A stretch of 64,000 nucleotides of DNA from Verrucosispora sp. WMMD573 (GTDB lineage: Bacteria; Actinomycetota; Actinomycetes; Mycobacteriales; Micromonosporaceae): contig NZ_CP114901.1 in the NCBI RefSeq assembly GCF_027497175.1, positions 682,001-746,000 of the forward strand. The letters are read 5' to 3'. A model generated the notes under the pieces. It saw only the letters and a list, made by a program, of their open reading frames with translations, did no database searches and was not told the origin of the DNA. Shown in pieces: positions 44,156 through 52,823 of the stretch. Position 1 is the stretch's first letter. The number at the start of each line of letters is the position of its first letter. The position numbers and the translations under genes were made by a program.

Positions 44156-45181
44156 CTAAGGCACCGACACCGTGAACTCTGCCGTGCGTACCTCTCCCCC
44201 GGTCGCGAAGTCCAGGTAGAGCCGGTACCGCCCGGGTGCGGGTGTGGTGAGCCAGAACCGGATCGCCCCGTCGACCAGTTCCGCCTCCGGGTGCACGTGC
44301 AGGTAGCCGAGGTCCCCCTCGCGCAAGGCGACGAGGTGACCGTACGCGCCGAGGTAAGGCTCCAGCGCCGGGGCCGCGCCGTCCGCCCCGGTGACCCGGA
44401 AGTCGAGTGGCACGGTGAGCCCGGGCTGGGGAACCCCCCGGTACTCGACGGTGAAGTCGTCGACCCTGGTCTCGGTCGCCGGGCGGGGCAGGTCACGGGG
44501 CGTGTAGCCGCCGGGCGTCACCAGGTCCACCCCGAGCGTCGTCGCCGTCTGCCGGCCGTCGCCGGCAACGGCGGTGAAGTCGGCGTACGCGCGCCAGATC
44601 CCGGGCGACGGCAGCGTCAGCGGCACCGACCAGGTGCCGTCCACCGCCATGGTCGGGTGCAGGTGCTGGTAGCCGGACAGGTCCCGACGCACCACGATCA
44701 CGTGCATCGGCTTCTCGTGCACCACCGCGAACCGGGTGACCGCCCGACGCTGCCCGTCCCGGATCTGGAACCGCAGCTCACCCGCCTGCCCGGCGGTGAA
44801 CTCGGCGGCCAGCGGGGTCAGGGTGTAGCCGTCGCGGCTGACCGCCAGACCGCCGGCCTCGGCCGCCGTGTTCTGGTCGGCGCCGTGCGAGTGCGCACCG
44901 GCACCGGGGGCGTGAGAGTGGTCGGCCAACGCGCTGTCGGTGCCGCCGGCCGCCGTCGGGCCACCGCCCCCGCTGAGCCGCCCGAGCCCGAACCCGAGCA
45001 GCACCGCCAGCACGAGCCCGCCGACCACCAGGGCCAACCGCAGCGTGGCCCGGTCCGGCACGGCCGAGGCCGCACCAGGCGGCTGACCGGCCGGAGTCGC
45101 GTCTGACCCCTGGTCGGCGACTGGTCGCTCGGCGGTGCGTACCGACCCGAGCGCGGGCGCGTCGGGTGCCTGGTCAGCCAT
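44156..45181 (-). CDS. Membrane-anchored His-rich protein, possible metal binder
   Basis: The 341-residue product has a Pro/Ala-rich cytosolic start, one transmembrane helix (about residues 48-68), then a His-containing stretch (SALADHSHAPGAGAHSHGAD) and two Ig-like beta domains. Each carries a histidine motif, HEKPMHVIVV...YQHLHP and YGHLVALRE...YLHVHP. The pattern suggests binding of copper or another metal outside the cell, but no transport domain is present. No ribosome site; TACGGT lies 6 nt before the ATG. Confidence 0.8.
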   Translation of the reverse strand: MADQAPDAPALGSVRTAERPVADQGSDATPAGQPPGAASAVPDRATLRLALVVGGLVLAVLLGFGLGRLSGGGGPTAAGGTDSALADHSHAPGAGAHSHGADQNTAAEAGGLAVSRDGYTLTPLAAEFTAGQAGELRFQIRDGQRRAVTRFAVVHEKPMHVIVVRRDLSGYQHLHPTMAVDGTWSVPLTLPSPGIWRAYADFTAVAGDGRQTATTLGVDLVTPGGYTPRDLPRPATETRVDDFTVEYRGVPQPGLTVPLDFRVTGADGAAPALEPYLGAYGHLVALREGDLGYLHVHPEAELVDGAIRFWLTTPAPGRYRLYLDFATGGEVRTAEFTVSVP

Positions 45182-45187
45182 GCGCCC

Positions 45188-45193
45188 ACCGTA
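45188..45193 (-). promoter_or_regulatory. -10 element for leaderless His-rich protein gene
   Basis: TACGGT lies 6 nt before the ATG at 45181 and no Shine-Dalgarno is present. Confidence 0.35.
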
Positions 45194-45250
45194 CCGCCGG
45201 GTCGATCGGGCACTCGGCGGGCCGACCGGATCGTGGCTCCGGTCGCACCC

Positions 45251-47431
45251 TCAGCCGGCGACGGCGAGTGTGAGCGGCAGCACTCCGGTGGCACCGGCAC
45301 GGCGGAGTTCCCGGGCCGCCATCGTCATGGTCCAGCCGGAGTCGACCAGGTCGTCCACCAGCAGCACCGGGCCGCCCAGGTCGGCGACGGCGGCGGCGAG
45401 ATCGGCGGGGACGGTGAGGGTGCCGTGCAGGGCGCGTACCCGCTGCGCGCTGTTGCCACGCGGACCGTCGGCGGCCGCCGACCCGCCGCTGATCAACTGG
45501 CCCAGCAGCGGCAGCCGGCCGACGGCGGCGATCCGCTCGGCGAGCGAACCGACCAGTTCCGGGTGGGTCCGGGAGCCGACGGCGACCACCCCGGCCGGGC
45601 GGTCCGGCCAGGGGTCGTCACCGTGCGCCCACGCCTTGAGCACCTCGACGACGGCGGCGGCCACGTCGTCGGGCACCGGGCCGTCCGGCGCGGCCGGGCC
45701 GACCAGCCCGCGCAACCGACCGCCCCAGCCGAGATCCGACAGCCGGCCGACGGCGCGGCCCGGCAACGCCTGTTCCGTCGGGGCGATGCGCCCCTTCAGC
45801 GGTACGCCGACCGACTCCAGCCCGGTCGGCCAGAGCTTCTTCGGCGCGACCTGCACCCCGGGACGGCCGAGGAAGGTCTGCGCGGCGGTCAGCGCGACCG
45901 CCGACACCTCGGGCGAAAACAGTGGCTCGGCGCAACTGTCACACCGGCCGCAGTCGACCGCCTCCGCATCGTCCAGGCACTCGCGCAGGTAGCGCATCCG
46001 GCAGCCGGTGGCCGTCGCATACTCGACCATGGCTTGTTGTTCGGCGGTGCGGGCGGCGGCGACGCGACGCAACCGGGCCCCGTCGTAGGTCCAGGGCTCG
46101 CCGGTGGCGAGCCAGCCGCCCCGTACCCGACGGACCGCGCCGTCCACGTCGAGCACCTTGAGCATCAGTTCCAACCGGGCCCGGCGCAGGTCCACCAAGG
46201 GCTCCAGGGCCTGCGTGGACAGCGGCCGGTCGGTGTGCAGCGCGGCCAGCACTGCGCGGACCTGCTCCTCGGGCGGGAATGCCAGCGAGGCGAAGTACCG
46301 CCAGATGGCCGCGTCCTCGGCACCGGGCAGCAGCAGCACCTCGGCGTGTTCGACGGCCCGCCCGGCCCGGCCGACCTGCTGGTAGTACGCGATCGGTGAC
46401 GGCGGTGCGCCGAGGTGCACGACGAAACCGAGATCCGGCTTGTCGAAACCCATGCCGAGCGCGCTGGTGGCCACCAGGGCTTTGATCTTGTTGTCCAGCA
46501 GATCCTGCTCGGCGGCGCGGCGGTCGGCATCCTCGGCCTGCCCGGTGTACGCGGCCACCGCCCAACCGCGCGAGCGGAGGAACTCGGCGGTCTCGGTCGC
46601 CGAGGCCACCGTCAACGTGTAGATGATGCCGGAACCGGGGAGCCGGTCCAGGTGGTCGGCGAGCCAACCGAGCCGGTGCGCCGGGCTCGGCAGGTCGAGC
46701 ACGCCCAACCGCAGCGACTCCCGGTCCAGGCTGCCGCGCAGCACCAGGACGTCCGGTCGTGGCCCGGTCGCCGCGGTCGGTTCGGTGCCCAGTTGCTCGG
46801 CCACGTCCCGGGTCACCCGGGCGTTGGCGGTCGCGGTCGTCGCGAGCACCGGGGTACGGTCGGGCAGGTTACCGAGGAAGGTACGCAGCCGGCGGTAGTC
46901 CGGCCGGAAGTCGTGCCCCCAGTCCGACACGCAGTGCGCCTCGTCGACCACCAACAGACCGGTGGTGGCGGCCAGCTTCGGCAGGACGGCGTCCCGGAAA
47001 TCCGGGTTGTTGAGCCGTTCCGGGCTGATCAGCAGCACGTCCACCGTGCCGGCGTGGATCTCGGCGGTGATCGTGTCCCACTCGTCCAGGTTCGCCGAGT
47101 TGATGGTGCGCGCCCGGATGCCGGCGCGGGCCGCGGCGTCGACCTGGTTACGCATCAGGGCCAGCAACGGCGACACGATGACCGTCGGGCCGGCGATGGC
47201 AGCCGGGCCGTGCGGCTCGTCACCGTCGCGCTCGCGCAACAGCGCGGTCGCCACGAAGTACACGGCCGACTTGCCCCACCCGGTGCGCTGCACGCAGAGC
47301 ACCCGACGCCGGTCCACCACCAGCGCCTCGATCGCCCGCCACTGGTCCTCGCGGAGCCGGGCCTGCGCGCCGGCCAGCCGCCGCAGCACCGCCTCGGCCC
47401 GCTGCCGTACCGCCGTCCGTTCCTGCCCCAT
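45251..47431 (-). CDS. RecQ-like helicase fused to a phosphoribosyltransferase domain
   Basis: The 726-residue product has Walker A QRTGWGKS at residues 48-55, VSPLLALM, DEAHCVSDWGHDFRPDY, IYTLTVASATE and QQVGRAGRAVE, then a zinc-binding RQC-like segment with MRYLRECLDD and CGRCDSC. The last 170 residues contain VLLVDDLVDSGWT (from residue 689), the PRPP-binding loop of type I phosphoribosyltransferases as in ComF. It should unwind DNA in repair; the role of the C-terminal domain is unknown. TAGAAA lies 6 nt before the ATG. Confidence 0.92.
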   Translation of the reverse strand: MGQERTAVRQRAEAVLRRLAGAQARLREDQWRAIEALVVDRRRVLCVQRTGWGKSAVYFVATALLRERDGDEPHGPAAIAGPTVIVSPLLALMRNQVDAAARAGIRARTINSANLDEWDTITAEIHAGTVDVLLISPERLNNPDFRDAVLPKLAATTGLLVVDEAHCVSDWGHDFRPDYRRLRTFLGNLPDRTPVLATTATANARVTRDVAEQLGTEPTAATGPRPDVLVLRGSLDRESLRLGVLDLPSPAHRLGWLADHLDRLPGSGIIYTLTVASATETAEFLRSRGWAVAAYTGQAEDADRRAAEQDLLDNKIKALVATSALGMGFDKPDLGFVVHLGAPPSPIAYYQQVGRAGRAVEHAEVLLLPGAEDAAIWRYFASLAFPPEEQVRAVLAALHTDRPLSTQALEPLVDLRRARLELMLKVLDVDGAVRRVRGGWLATGEPWTYDGARLRRVAAARTAEQQAMVEYATATGCRMRYLRECLDDAEAVDCGRCDSCAEPLFSPEVSAVALTAAQTFLGRPGVQVAPKKLWPTGLESVGVPLKGRIAPTEQALPGRAVGRLSDLGWGGRLRGLVGPAAPDGPVPDDVAAAVVEVLKAWAHGDDPWPDRPAGVVAVGSRTHPELVGSLAERIAAVGRLPLLGQLISGGSAAADGPRGNSAQRVRALHGTLTVPADLAAAVADLGGPVLLVDDLVDSGWTMTMAARELRRAGATGVLPLTLAVAG

Positions 47432-47523
47432 CCGACGTTTCTACCAGCGGTGCGGCAGCAGAGCCGCACCGCGGCCGGGAGTGTGTTCTACCATTCCCGT
47501 TCGATACCGGAGAGAGAGACGAG

Positions 47524-48318
47524 ATGACTCAGCGAACCGGCACCACCGCCACGACCCGGCGTCTCGCGGCCGTGGCCGCCGCCCTGCTGGCCGCGACAGT
47601 GGTGGCCGGCTGCGACGACGAGGCCACCCCGGCGGCGGCTCCACCACCGGACCCGAAGCAGGAGTTGCTGGCGGCCGTGCCGGGTGAACAGGACCCGGCC
47701 TTCCGCTTCACCACCAGCGACTCCTCGGGGGACGTCTCCGGCGTGGTCGATCCGGCGAACCGGGGCATGGACATCGACACGGTCACCAAGGACAAGGACT
47801 TCACGCTGGAGATGTCCTACCGGATGGTCGAGTCACGCACCTGGATGAAGGTGAACTTCAAGGGCGCCAAGGACATCCAGAAGCTGATGAAGCTGCCCAC
47901 CAAGTGGATGGAGCTGGACCCGGCGGAGATCGAGGGAACGAACCCGTTGCTCAGCTACCAGAGCACCGACCCGGGCAACGCCGCCGCGATCATTCGGGCG
48001 GCTACCGACGTCCAGGTCGGTGAGCCCGGGACGTACACAGGTGTGGTGGACCTGTCCGCCGTGCCGGAGCTGGCCGACGCCCTGGAGGGGGTGGCCGCGC
48101 TCGACGACGGCGACGGGCAGCTTCCGCTCAGCGCGGTGGTCGGCGCGGACGGCAACCTGTCCTCGTTGACTCTGGAGATCCCGCCGGCCGGCAAGAAGAA
48201 GGCATCCGAGTACGTGGTCGAGTACTTCGACTTCGGCACCGCCCCCGCGGTCGTCGCATTCACCGAGGAGCAGGCCCAGCAGGCCCCGACCGCCGCGTAC
48301 GACCTGCTGAACGGCTGA
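47524..48318 (+). CDS. LppX/LolA-like lipoprotein
   Basis: The 264-residue product has a signal peptide ending in the lipobox VVAGC (Cys near residue 31), a Pro-rich linker, and a beta-rich domain of the LppX/LprG type (MEMSYRMVESRTWMKVN-like pattern in residues 95-120, LSSLTLEIPPA near 220). Such proteins carry lipids across the cell envelope; the cargo is unknown. GGAGAGAGAG precedes the ATG. It is divergent from the RecQ-like gene and convergent with the SDR gene, 4 nt apart. Confidence 0.88.
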   Translation: MTQRTGTTATTRRLAAVAAALLAATVVAGCDDEATPAAAPPPDPKQELLAAVPGEQDPAFRFTTSDSSGDVSGVVDPANRGMDIDTVTKDKDFTLEMSYRMVESRTWMKVNFKGAKDIQKLMKLPTKWMELDPAEIEGTNPLLSYQSTDPGNAAAIIRAATDVQVGEPGTYTGVVDLSAVPELADALEGVAALDDGDGQLPLSAVVGADGNLSSLTLEIPPAGKKKASEYVVEYFDFGTAPAVVAFTEEQAQQAPTAAYDLLNG

Positions 48319-48322
48319 CCGG

Positions 48323-49069
48323 TCAGCGGCCGAGCACCGACCCGCCGTTGACCCCGAGCACCTGGCCGGTGACGTAGCCGGCGGCGGGACTCGCCAGGTA
48401 GCGCACCGACGCGGCGACGTCGTCCGGCACCCCGGCCCGGCCGACCAGGGTCGCGGCCACCCGCTGCGCGTGGCCCTCCGGGGTCATCCGGCCGGCGAAG
48501 AACTCGGTCTCCGCGACGTAGCCCGGGCTGACCACGTTGACCGTGATCTGGTCCGGCCCGAGCTGAGCCGCGAGGCTGTACGCCCACCCGTGCAACGCCG
48601 CCTTCGCCGCCGAGTACGCGTCACCGCCACCGCGCTGCGCGGCGATGGAGCTGATCAGGATCACCCGCCCGCCGGGCCGGCGCAGTGCCGGTCGCAACGC
48701 CTCGGTGAGCAGCACCGCGGTGAGCACGTTGGTGTCCAGGGTCGCCCGCCAGTTCGCGGCGATTCCGGCGAGCGTGTCCCTGTCCGCGCTGTGGTAGCCG
48801 CCAGCGTTGTTGACCAGCACGTCGACCGGTCGTTCACCGACCGCCTCGACCACCTTCACCACCTCGTCGGGGTCGGTGAGGTCCGCCGTCACGGCACGGA
48901 TCGCGTCGGGACGGCCGCATTCGGCGCCGATCCGCTCGGTGGTCGCCGTGAGCACCTCCGCGCGCCGGCCCACGACCAGCACCGAGCACCCGTCCACGAC
49001 GAGCGCCCGCGCCACGGCCGCTCCGATCCCCGTACCGCCGCCGCTGACCACGGCCAACCGCTCGCTCAT
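48323..49069 (-). CDS. Short-chain dehydrogenase/reductase
   Basis: The 248-residue SDR has the cofactor motif SGGGTGIG (residues 9-16), VNNAGG, and the catalytic SS...YSAAKAA triad with Lys. Arginines in GRRAE suggest NADP preference. The C-terminus ends in GYVTGQVLGVNGG, as in FabG-like members. Substrate unknown. GGAAGGAC precedes the ATG, and CGGCATGAGCGAGCG around the start is shared with nuoI and the nuoL-nuoM ORF. Confidence 0.93.
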   Translation of the reverse strand: MSERLAVVSGGGTGIGAAVARALVVDGCSVLVVGRRAEVLTATTERIGAECGRPDAIRAVTADLTDPDEVVKVVEAVGERPVDVLVNNAGGYHSADRDTLAGIAANWRATLDTNVLTAVLLTEALRPALRRPGGRVILISSIAAQRGGGDAYSAAKAALHGWAYSLAAQLGPDQITVNVVSPGYVAETEFFAGRMTPEGHAQRVAATLVGRAGVPDDVAASVRYLASPAAGYVTGQVLGVNGGSVLGR

Positions 49070-49234
49070 GCCGTCCTTCCCGCCACCGCTCGTCCCGTAC
49101 GCTTCCGTCCGGATCCGTCACCGCCGTTCCGTGGCGCGGATGCCCGCCCGGAGGTCGGGCTGGACCGGAGCACCGATCTTGAGGCTAGCGCGGCGGGACG
49201 ACACGCCGTCCGTGCCGTCCCGCCGACCTCGTGA

Positions 49235-50365
49235 TCAACCCTGGTGCCGGGCACCGGGACGCAGGGAGTCACGGAGTAGGGCCAGGCGAGGTGCGAGGCT
49301 GGCCAGGCCGCCGGGGAAGAAGTAGACGGCCAGGATGAAAACCGTGCCGAGCACGAACAGCGGCTGGGACAGCGGCCGGCTGAGGAACGCTGGTAGCGCG
49401 TTCACCGCGTCGGAGGTGCCGAACGACACCAGTCGGTGATCGAGGTACATGTAGAGGATGCCGCCCAGCACCGGGCCCCACCGGGTACCCGGCCCGCCGA
49501 GGACCACCATCACCAGCAGCGACAGGGTCAGTTCGCTGCTGGTGATGTGCGGCGAGGCACCGCCGACGATCAGGCAGTAGACCGCCCCGCCAGCCGCCGC
49601 GAGACCACCGGCCAGGGTGAAGGCGACCAGCTTGAATCGGTACGAATCCAACCCGAGCACACCGATGCGGCGCTCGTCGTCGCGGAGCCCGGCCAGCACC
49701 CGACCGGTCGGCGAGGCACTGACCCGGTGCACCACGAACACCACCACCACGAGATACGCCAGCGCCAACCAGTACAGGTTGACCGTGTTGGTGACCCCGA
49801 CCAGCCCGTCCGGCAGCCCGACCACGTCCAGCGGCAGCCCTTCCTCACCGCCGGTGAGCCCACCGAAGTCCCGGGCCACCAGGATCGCCCCGACCTGTGC
49901 GAACGCCAGCGTCACCATGGCGAAGGCGATGCCGACCGTACGCAGCGCCACCGCGCCGAGCAGCCCGGCGAGGATGGTTCCGCCGACGATGGCCAGCGGC
50001 GCGGCCTGCCACAGCGGCAGCCCGGCCCGGGTGATCAGGATGTCGGTGCCGTAGACACCAGCGGCGAAGTAGAGGGCGTGACCGAACGAGAGCATCCCGG
50101 TACGGCCGAACAGCAGGTCGTAACCGGCCGCCAGACCGCCGAAAATCAGACACACGGCGAGCAGTTGCAGGGTGCCCGGCGAGTTCAGTGCGCCCTCGAA
50201 GATGCCTGGCAGGTGCAGCGTCGAGTACGGCAGGATCAGCGCCACCGCCAGCGCGACCAGCGGTAGGAACGGTCGGAGTCGGCCCCAGCGGCCCGGTCGC
50301 CCGGTCAACTCGTCGGGCACCGCGGCCGGCGGTGCCGAAACCTCGGGGCTCTTGACCTCGGTCAT
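49235..50365 (-). CDS. livM: Branched-chain amino-acid ABC permease LivM
   Basis: This 376-residue permease has about ten helices, with the EAA-like DVLFGRTGMLSFGHALYFAAGVY-type segment near residue 90 and GGPGTRWGPVLGG near 300. It partners LivH. Its ATG overlaps the livH stop (ATGA). It is the last gene of livK-G-F-H-M. Its stop lies within GGTTGATCACGAGG, similar to a half of the GATCATG palindromes. Confidence 0.93.
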   Translation of the reverse strand: MTEVKSPEVSAPPAAVPDELTGRPGRWGRLRPFLPLVALAVALILPYSTLHLPGIFEGALNSPGTLQLLAVCLIFGGLAAGYDLLFGRTGMLSFGHALYFAAGVYGTDILITRAGLPLWQAAPLAIVGGTILAGLLGAVALRTVGIAFAMVTLAFAQVGAILVARDFGGLTGGEEGLPLDVVGLPDGLVGVTNTVNLYWLALAYLVVVVFVVHRVSASPTGRVLAGLRDDERRIGVLGLDSYRFKLVAFTLAGGLAAAGGAVYCLIVGGASPHITSSELTLSLLVMVVLGGPGTRWGPVLGGILYMYLDHRLVSFGTSDAVNALPAFLSRPLSQPLFVLGTVFILAVYFFPGGLASLAPRLALLRDSLRPGARHQG

Positions 50366-51252
50366 GCCGTTACCGCCTTTCCGGCGATGCCCTGCGGGCG
50401 CAGCAGCAGCACCACGGCCAGCAGCGCCACCACGCAGATGTCACCGAGCCCGGAGGTGCCGTAGTAGTTGACGAACTGTTGCAGCAGCCCGACCGCGACC
50501 GCCGCGTACGCGGACCCGACCACCGAGCCCATGCCGCCGATGACGACCACGATGAACGCGAAGATCAGCAGCGAGCCGCCCTGCTGCGGCGAGACGGTGC
50601 CGAAATAGACGCTGCCCAGCGCCCCGGCCAACGCCGCTGCCGCCCCGCCGATGGCGAAGACCAGGGTGAACGCCTTACGTACGTCGATGCCGAGCGCGGT
50701 CACCATCTCCCGGTTCTCCACTCCCGCCCGGATGATCAGGCCGTAGCGGGTCCAGCGGAGGAAGGCCAGGATCGCACCGAGCACCAGCGCCGCGGCGACG
50801 ATCAGTAGCAGACCTCCGTTTGGCACCTGCGCGCCGAAGATCGAGGTCACCTCGCGGGTCCAGGCCGGGCGCGGGAACGGTCGGGCGTCCGCGCCCCAGG
50901 TGGCCTGCAACAACGCCACACCGGCCAGCGAGAGGCCGACGGTGACCAGCACCTGCTCGATGGTGCGCGAGTAGAGCGGCCGAATCAGCACCAGTTCAAC
51001 GAGCACCGCCATCAGCGTGCCGGCGGCCACCCCGAAGACGACCGCGACCACGAAGCCGAGGCCGTCCGGGCCGGCGCCGGGCAGGTTCCCCGCCGCCCAC
51101 CAGGTGGCGTACGCGCCGACGCCGAGGAAGAGCCCGTGGGCAAAGTTGAGTACGTCGGCCAGGCCGAAGACCAACGACAGCCCGGAGGCGACCAGGAAGT
51201 AGAGGGCAGCCAGGCCGAGCCCGGTGAGCGTCAGCAGAATGATCGCGTCCAT
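50362..51252 (-). CDS. livH: Branched-chain amino-acid ABC permease LivH
   Basis: The 296-residue permease has eight helices with the LivH signatures LALLVFGLADVLNFAHG-like LSLVFGLADVLNFAHG near residue 28, and VVIGGMGSVVGS near 240. Its ATG overlaps the livF stop (TGATG) and its stop overlaps livM. Together they form the membrane channel of the importer. Confidence 0.93.
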   Translation of the reverse strand: MDAIILLTLTGLGLAALYFLVASGLSLVFGLADVLNFAHGLFLGVGAYATWWAAGNLPGAGPDGLGFVVAVVFGVAAGTLMAVLVELVLIRPLYSRTIEQVLVTVGLSLAGVALLQATWGADARPFPRPAWTREVTSIFGAQVPNGGLLLIVAAALVLGAILAFLRWTRYGLIIRAGVENREMVTALGIDVRKAFTLVFAIGGAAAALAGALGSVYFGTVSPQQGGSLLIFAFIVVVIGGMGSVVGSAYAAVAVGLLQQFVNYYGTSGLGDICVVALLAVVLLLRPQGIAGKAVTA

Positions 51253-52076
51253 CAGCTGCCGTCCTCCGGGGCCGACGCGGCGGCTGCCGACTGGCCGGCG
51301 GGTTCGCGGTCGGCGGTGGGTTTGCGGTCGGCGGCCGACTGGCCGGCGGGCTGGTGGCTCTCGGCTGAGCCGACACCGAGCAGGGACCGGGTCAGCGCGG
51401 TCTCCAACAGCAACTCCTGGGCGTCACCGGCCCAGGCGACCCGCCCGGCGGCGAGCACCACCGCGTCGCGGGCCAGCCGCCGGACCACCGCCAGGTTCTG
51501 CTCGACCAGCAGCACCGGCACGGACTCCGCGACCCGTTCCAGCACCTCGGCCACCTCGGTCACCACCTTCGGCGCCAACCCCTTGGTCGGCTCGTCGACC
51601 AGCAGCAGCCGGTTGTCGTTGAGCAGCACCCGGCCGATGGCGAGCATCTGCTGCTGCCCGCCGGAAAGCGATCCGGCGCGCTGCCGGGAACGCCGGTTCA
51701 GCTCGGGAAAGAGGGCGAACACCCGGTCGTACGCCGGGGTGGTGCCGCGCCGCTCGGCGAGCCGCAGGTTCTCCGCGACGGTGAGCCCGGCGAAGACACA
51801 GCGGTCCTCCGGGACGTAGCCGAGCCCACCGCGGACCAGGCGATGGGTCCGCTGAGACAGCAGGCTCTGGGCACCCATCCGGACCGTGCCGCGCACCTCG
51901 CCGTTGCGCGGCGTCAGGCCGACGATGGCGCGCAGCGTGGTGGTCTTGCCGACCCCGTTGCGGCCGAGCAGCACGGTGACTCCGGTCGGAGCGACCGTGA
52001 ACGACACTCCCTGGAGGATGTGCAGCCCGGCGATCCGGACCGACAGCTCCTCCACGGTCAGTACGGGTTCGCTCAC
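51252..52076 (-). CDS. livF: Branched-chain amino-acid ABC ATPase LivF
   Basis: The 274-residue ATPase has Walker A GRNGVGKTT near residue 38, SLSGGQQQMLAIGR signature, and Walker B LLLVDEPTKGLAP. LivF-type because of short length and absence of the EAYLG end. A 40-residue tail has a repeat (PAGQSAADRKPTADREPAGQ), encoded by locally duplicated DNA. The GTG overlaps the livG stop (GTGA). Confidence 0.94.
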   Translation of the reverse strand: MSEPVLTVEELSVRIAGLHILQGVSFTVAPTGVTVLLGRNGVGKTTTLRAIVGLTPRNGEVRGTVRMGAQSLLSQRTHRLVRGGLGYVPEDRCVFAGLTVAENLRLAERRGTTPAYDRVFALFPELNRRSRQRAGSLSGGQQQMLAIGRVLLNDNRLLLVDEPTKGLAPKVVTEVAEVLERVAESVPVLLVEQNLAVVRRLARDAVVLAAGRVAWAGDAQELLLETALTRSLLGVGSAESHQPAGQSAADRKPTADREPAGQSAAAASAPEDGS

Positions 52077-52816
52077 AGCGACTCCCCGAGGTAGGCCTCT
52101 TGCACTGTCGGGTTGGCCATCACCGTCTCAGGCGTGTCACACGCCAGCAGCGCGCCGTGGTGCATCACGGCGATCCGGTCGGCCAGTTCGAGGATCACGT
52201 CCATGTGGTGCTCCACCATCAGCACCGCCCGGCCGCTGTCCCCGGTCAACGAACGGATCACCTGGACCAGTTCCGGCACGTCCTCGGCGCTGACCCCGGC
52301 CATCGGCTCGTCGAGCAGCATCACCCGTGGCTCGCCGGCCAGCAGCAGGGCGATCTCCAGCTTCCGCTTCTCGCCGTGAGCGAGGGTACCGGCCAGCGCC
52401 GTACCCCGGTGGGCCAGGCCGACCCGGTCGAGCGCCGTGTCGGCGGCGGCGGCGACCTCCCGGTCGGCCGCCGCCCGCCGCCACAACTTGAGCGAACCCC
52501 CGCGGTGTGCCTGCACGGCGAGCCGGACGTTCTCCCGCACGCTCAGCGAGCCGAACACCGAGGACGCCTGGAAGGTACGGCCCAGGCCCAGCCGGGCCCG
52601 CCGGTGCGGCGGCAGGTCGGAGATGTCCTGCCCGTCCAGGGTCACCCGACCTTCGGTGGCCCGTCGCAGGCCGGTGATCAGGTTGAACAGCGAGGTCTTG
52701 CCGGCACCGTTGGGACCGATCACGCCGAGGAACTCCCCGGGTGCCAGGTCCAGATAGACGGAGTCGACGATGGACACCTCACCGATCCGCCAGGTCAGAC
52801 CGCGGGTGGCGAGCAT
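52073..52816 (-). CDS. livG: Branched-chain amino-acid ABC ATPase LivG
   Basis: The 247-residue ATPase has Walker A GPNGAGKTSLFN, the Q-loop GRTFQASSVF, LAHGEKRKLEIA (variant signature) and Walker B VMLLDEPMAGV. It ends VQEAYLGESL, the LivG-specific end. It starts 7 nt past the livK stop and overlaps livF by four bases. It powers uptake of leucine, isoleucine, valine, or a related amide or urea. Confidence 0.94.
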   Translation of the reverse strand: MLATRGLTWRIGEVSIVDSVYLDLAPGEFLGVIGPNGAGKTSLFNLITGLRRATEGRVTLDGQDISDLPPHRRARLGLGRTFQASSVFGSLSVRENVRLAVQAHRGGSLKLWRRAAADREVAAAADTALDRVGLAHRGTALAGTLAHGEKRKLEIALLLAGEPRVMLLDEPMAGVSAEDVPELVQVIRSLTGDSGRAVLMVEHHMDVILELADRIAVMHHGALLACDTPETVMANPTVQEAYLGESL

Positions 52817-52823
52817 CTCCGCC

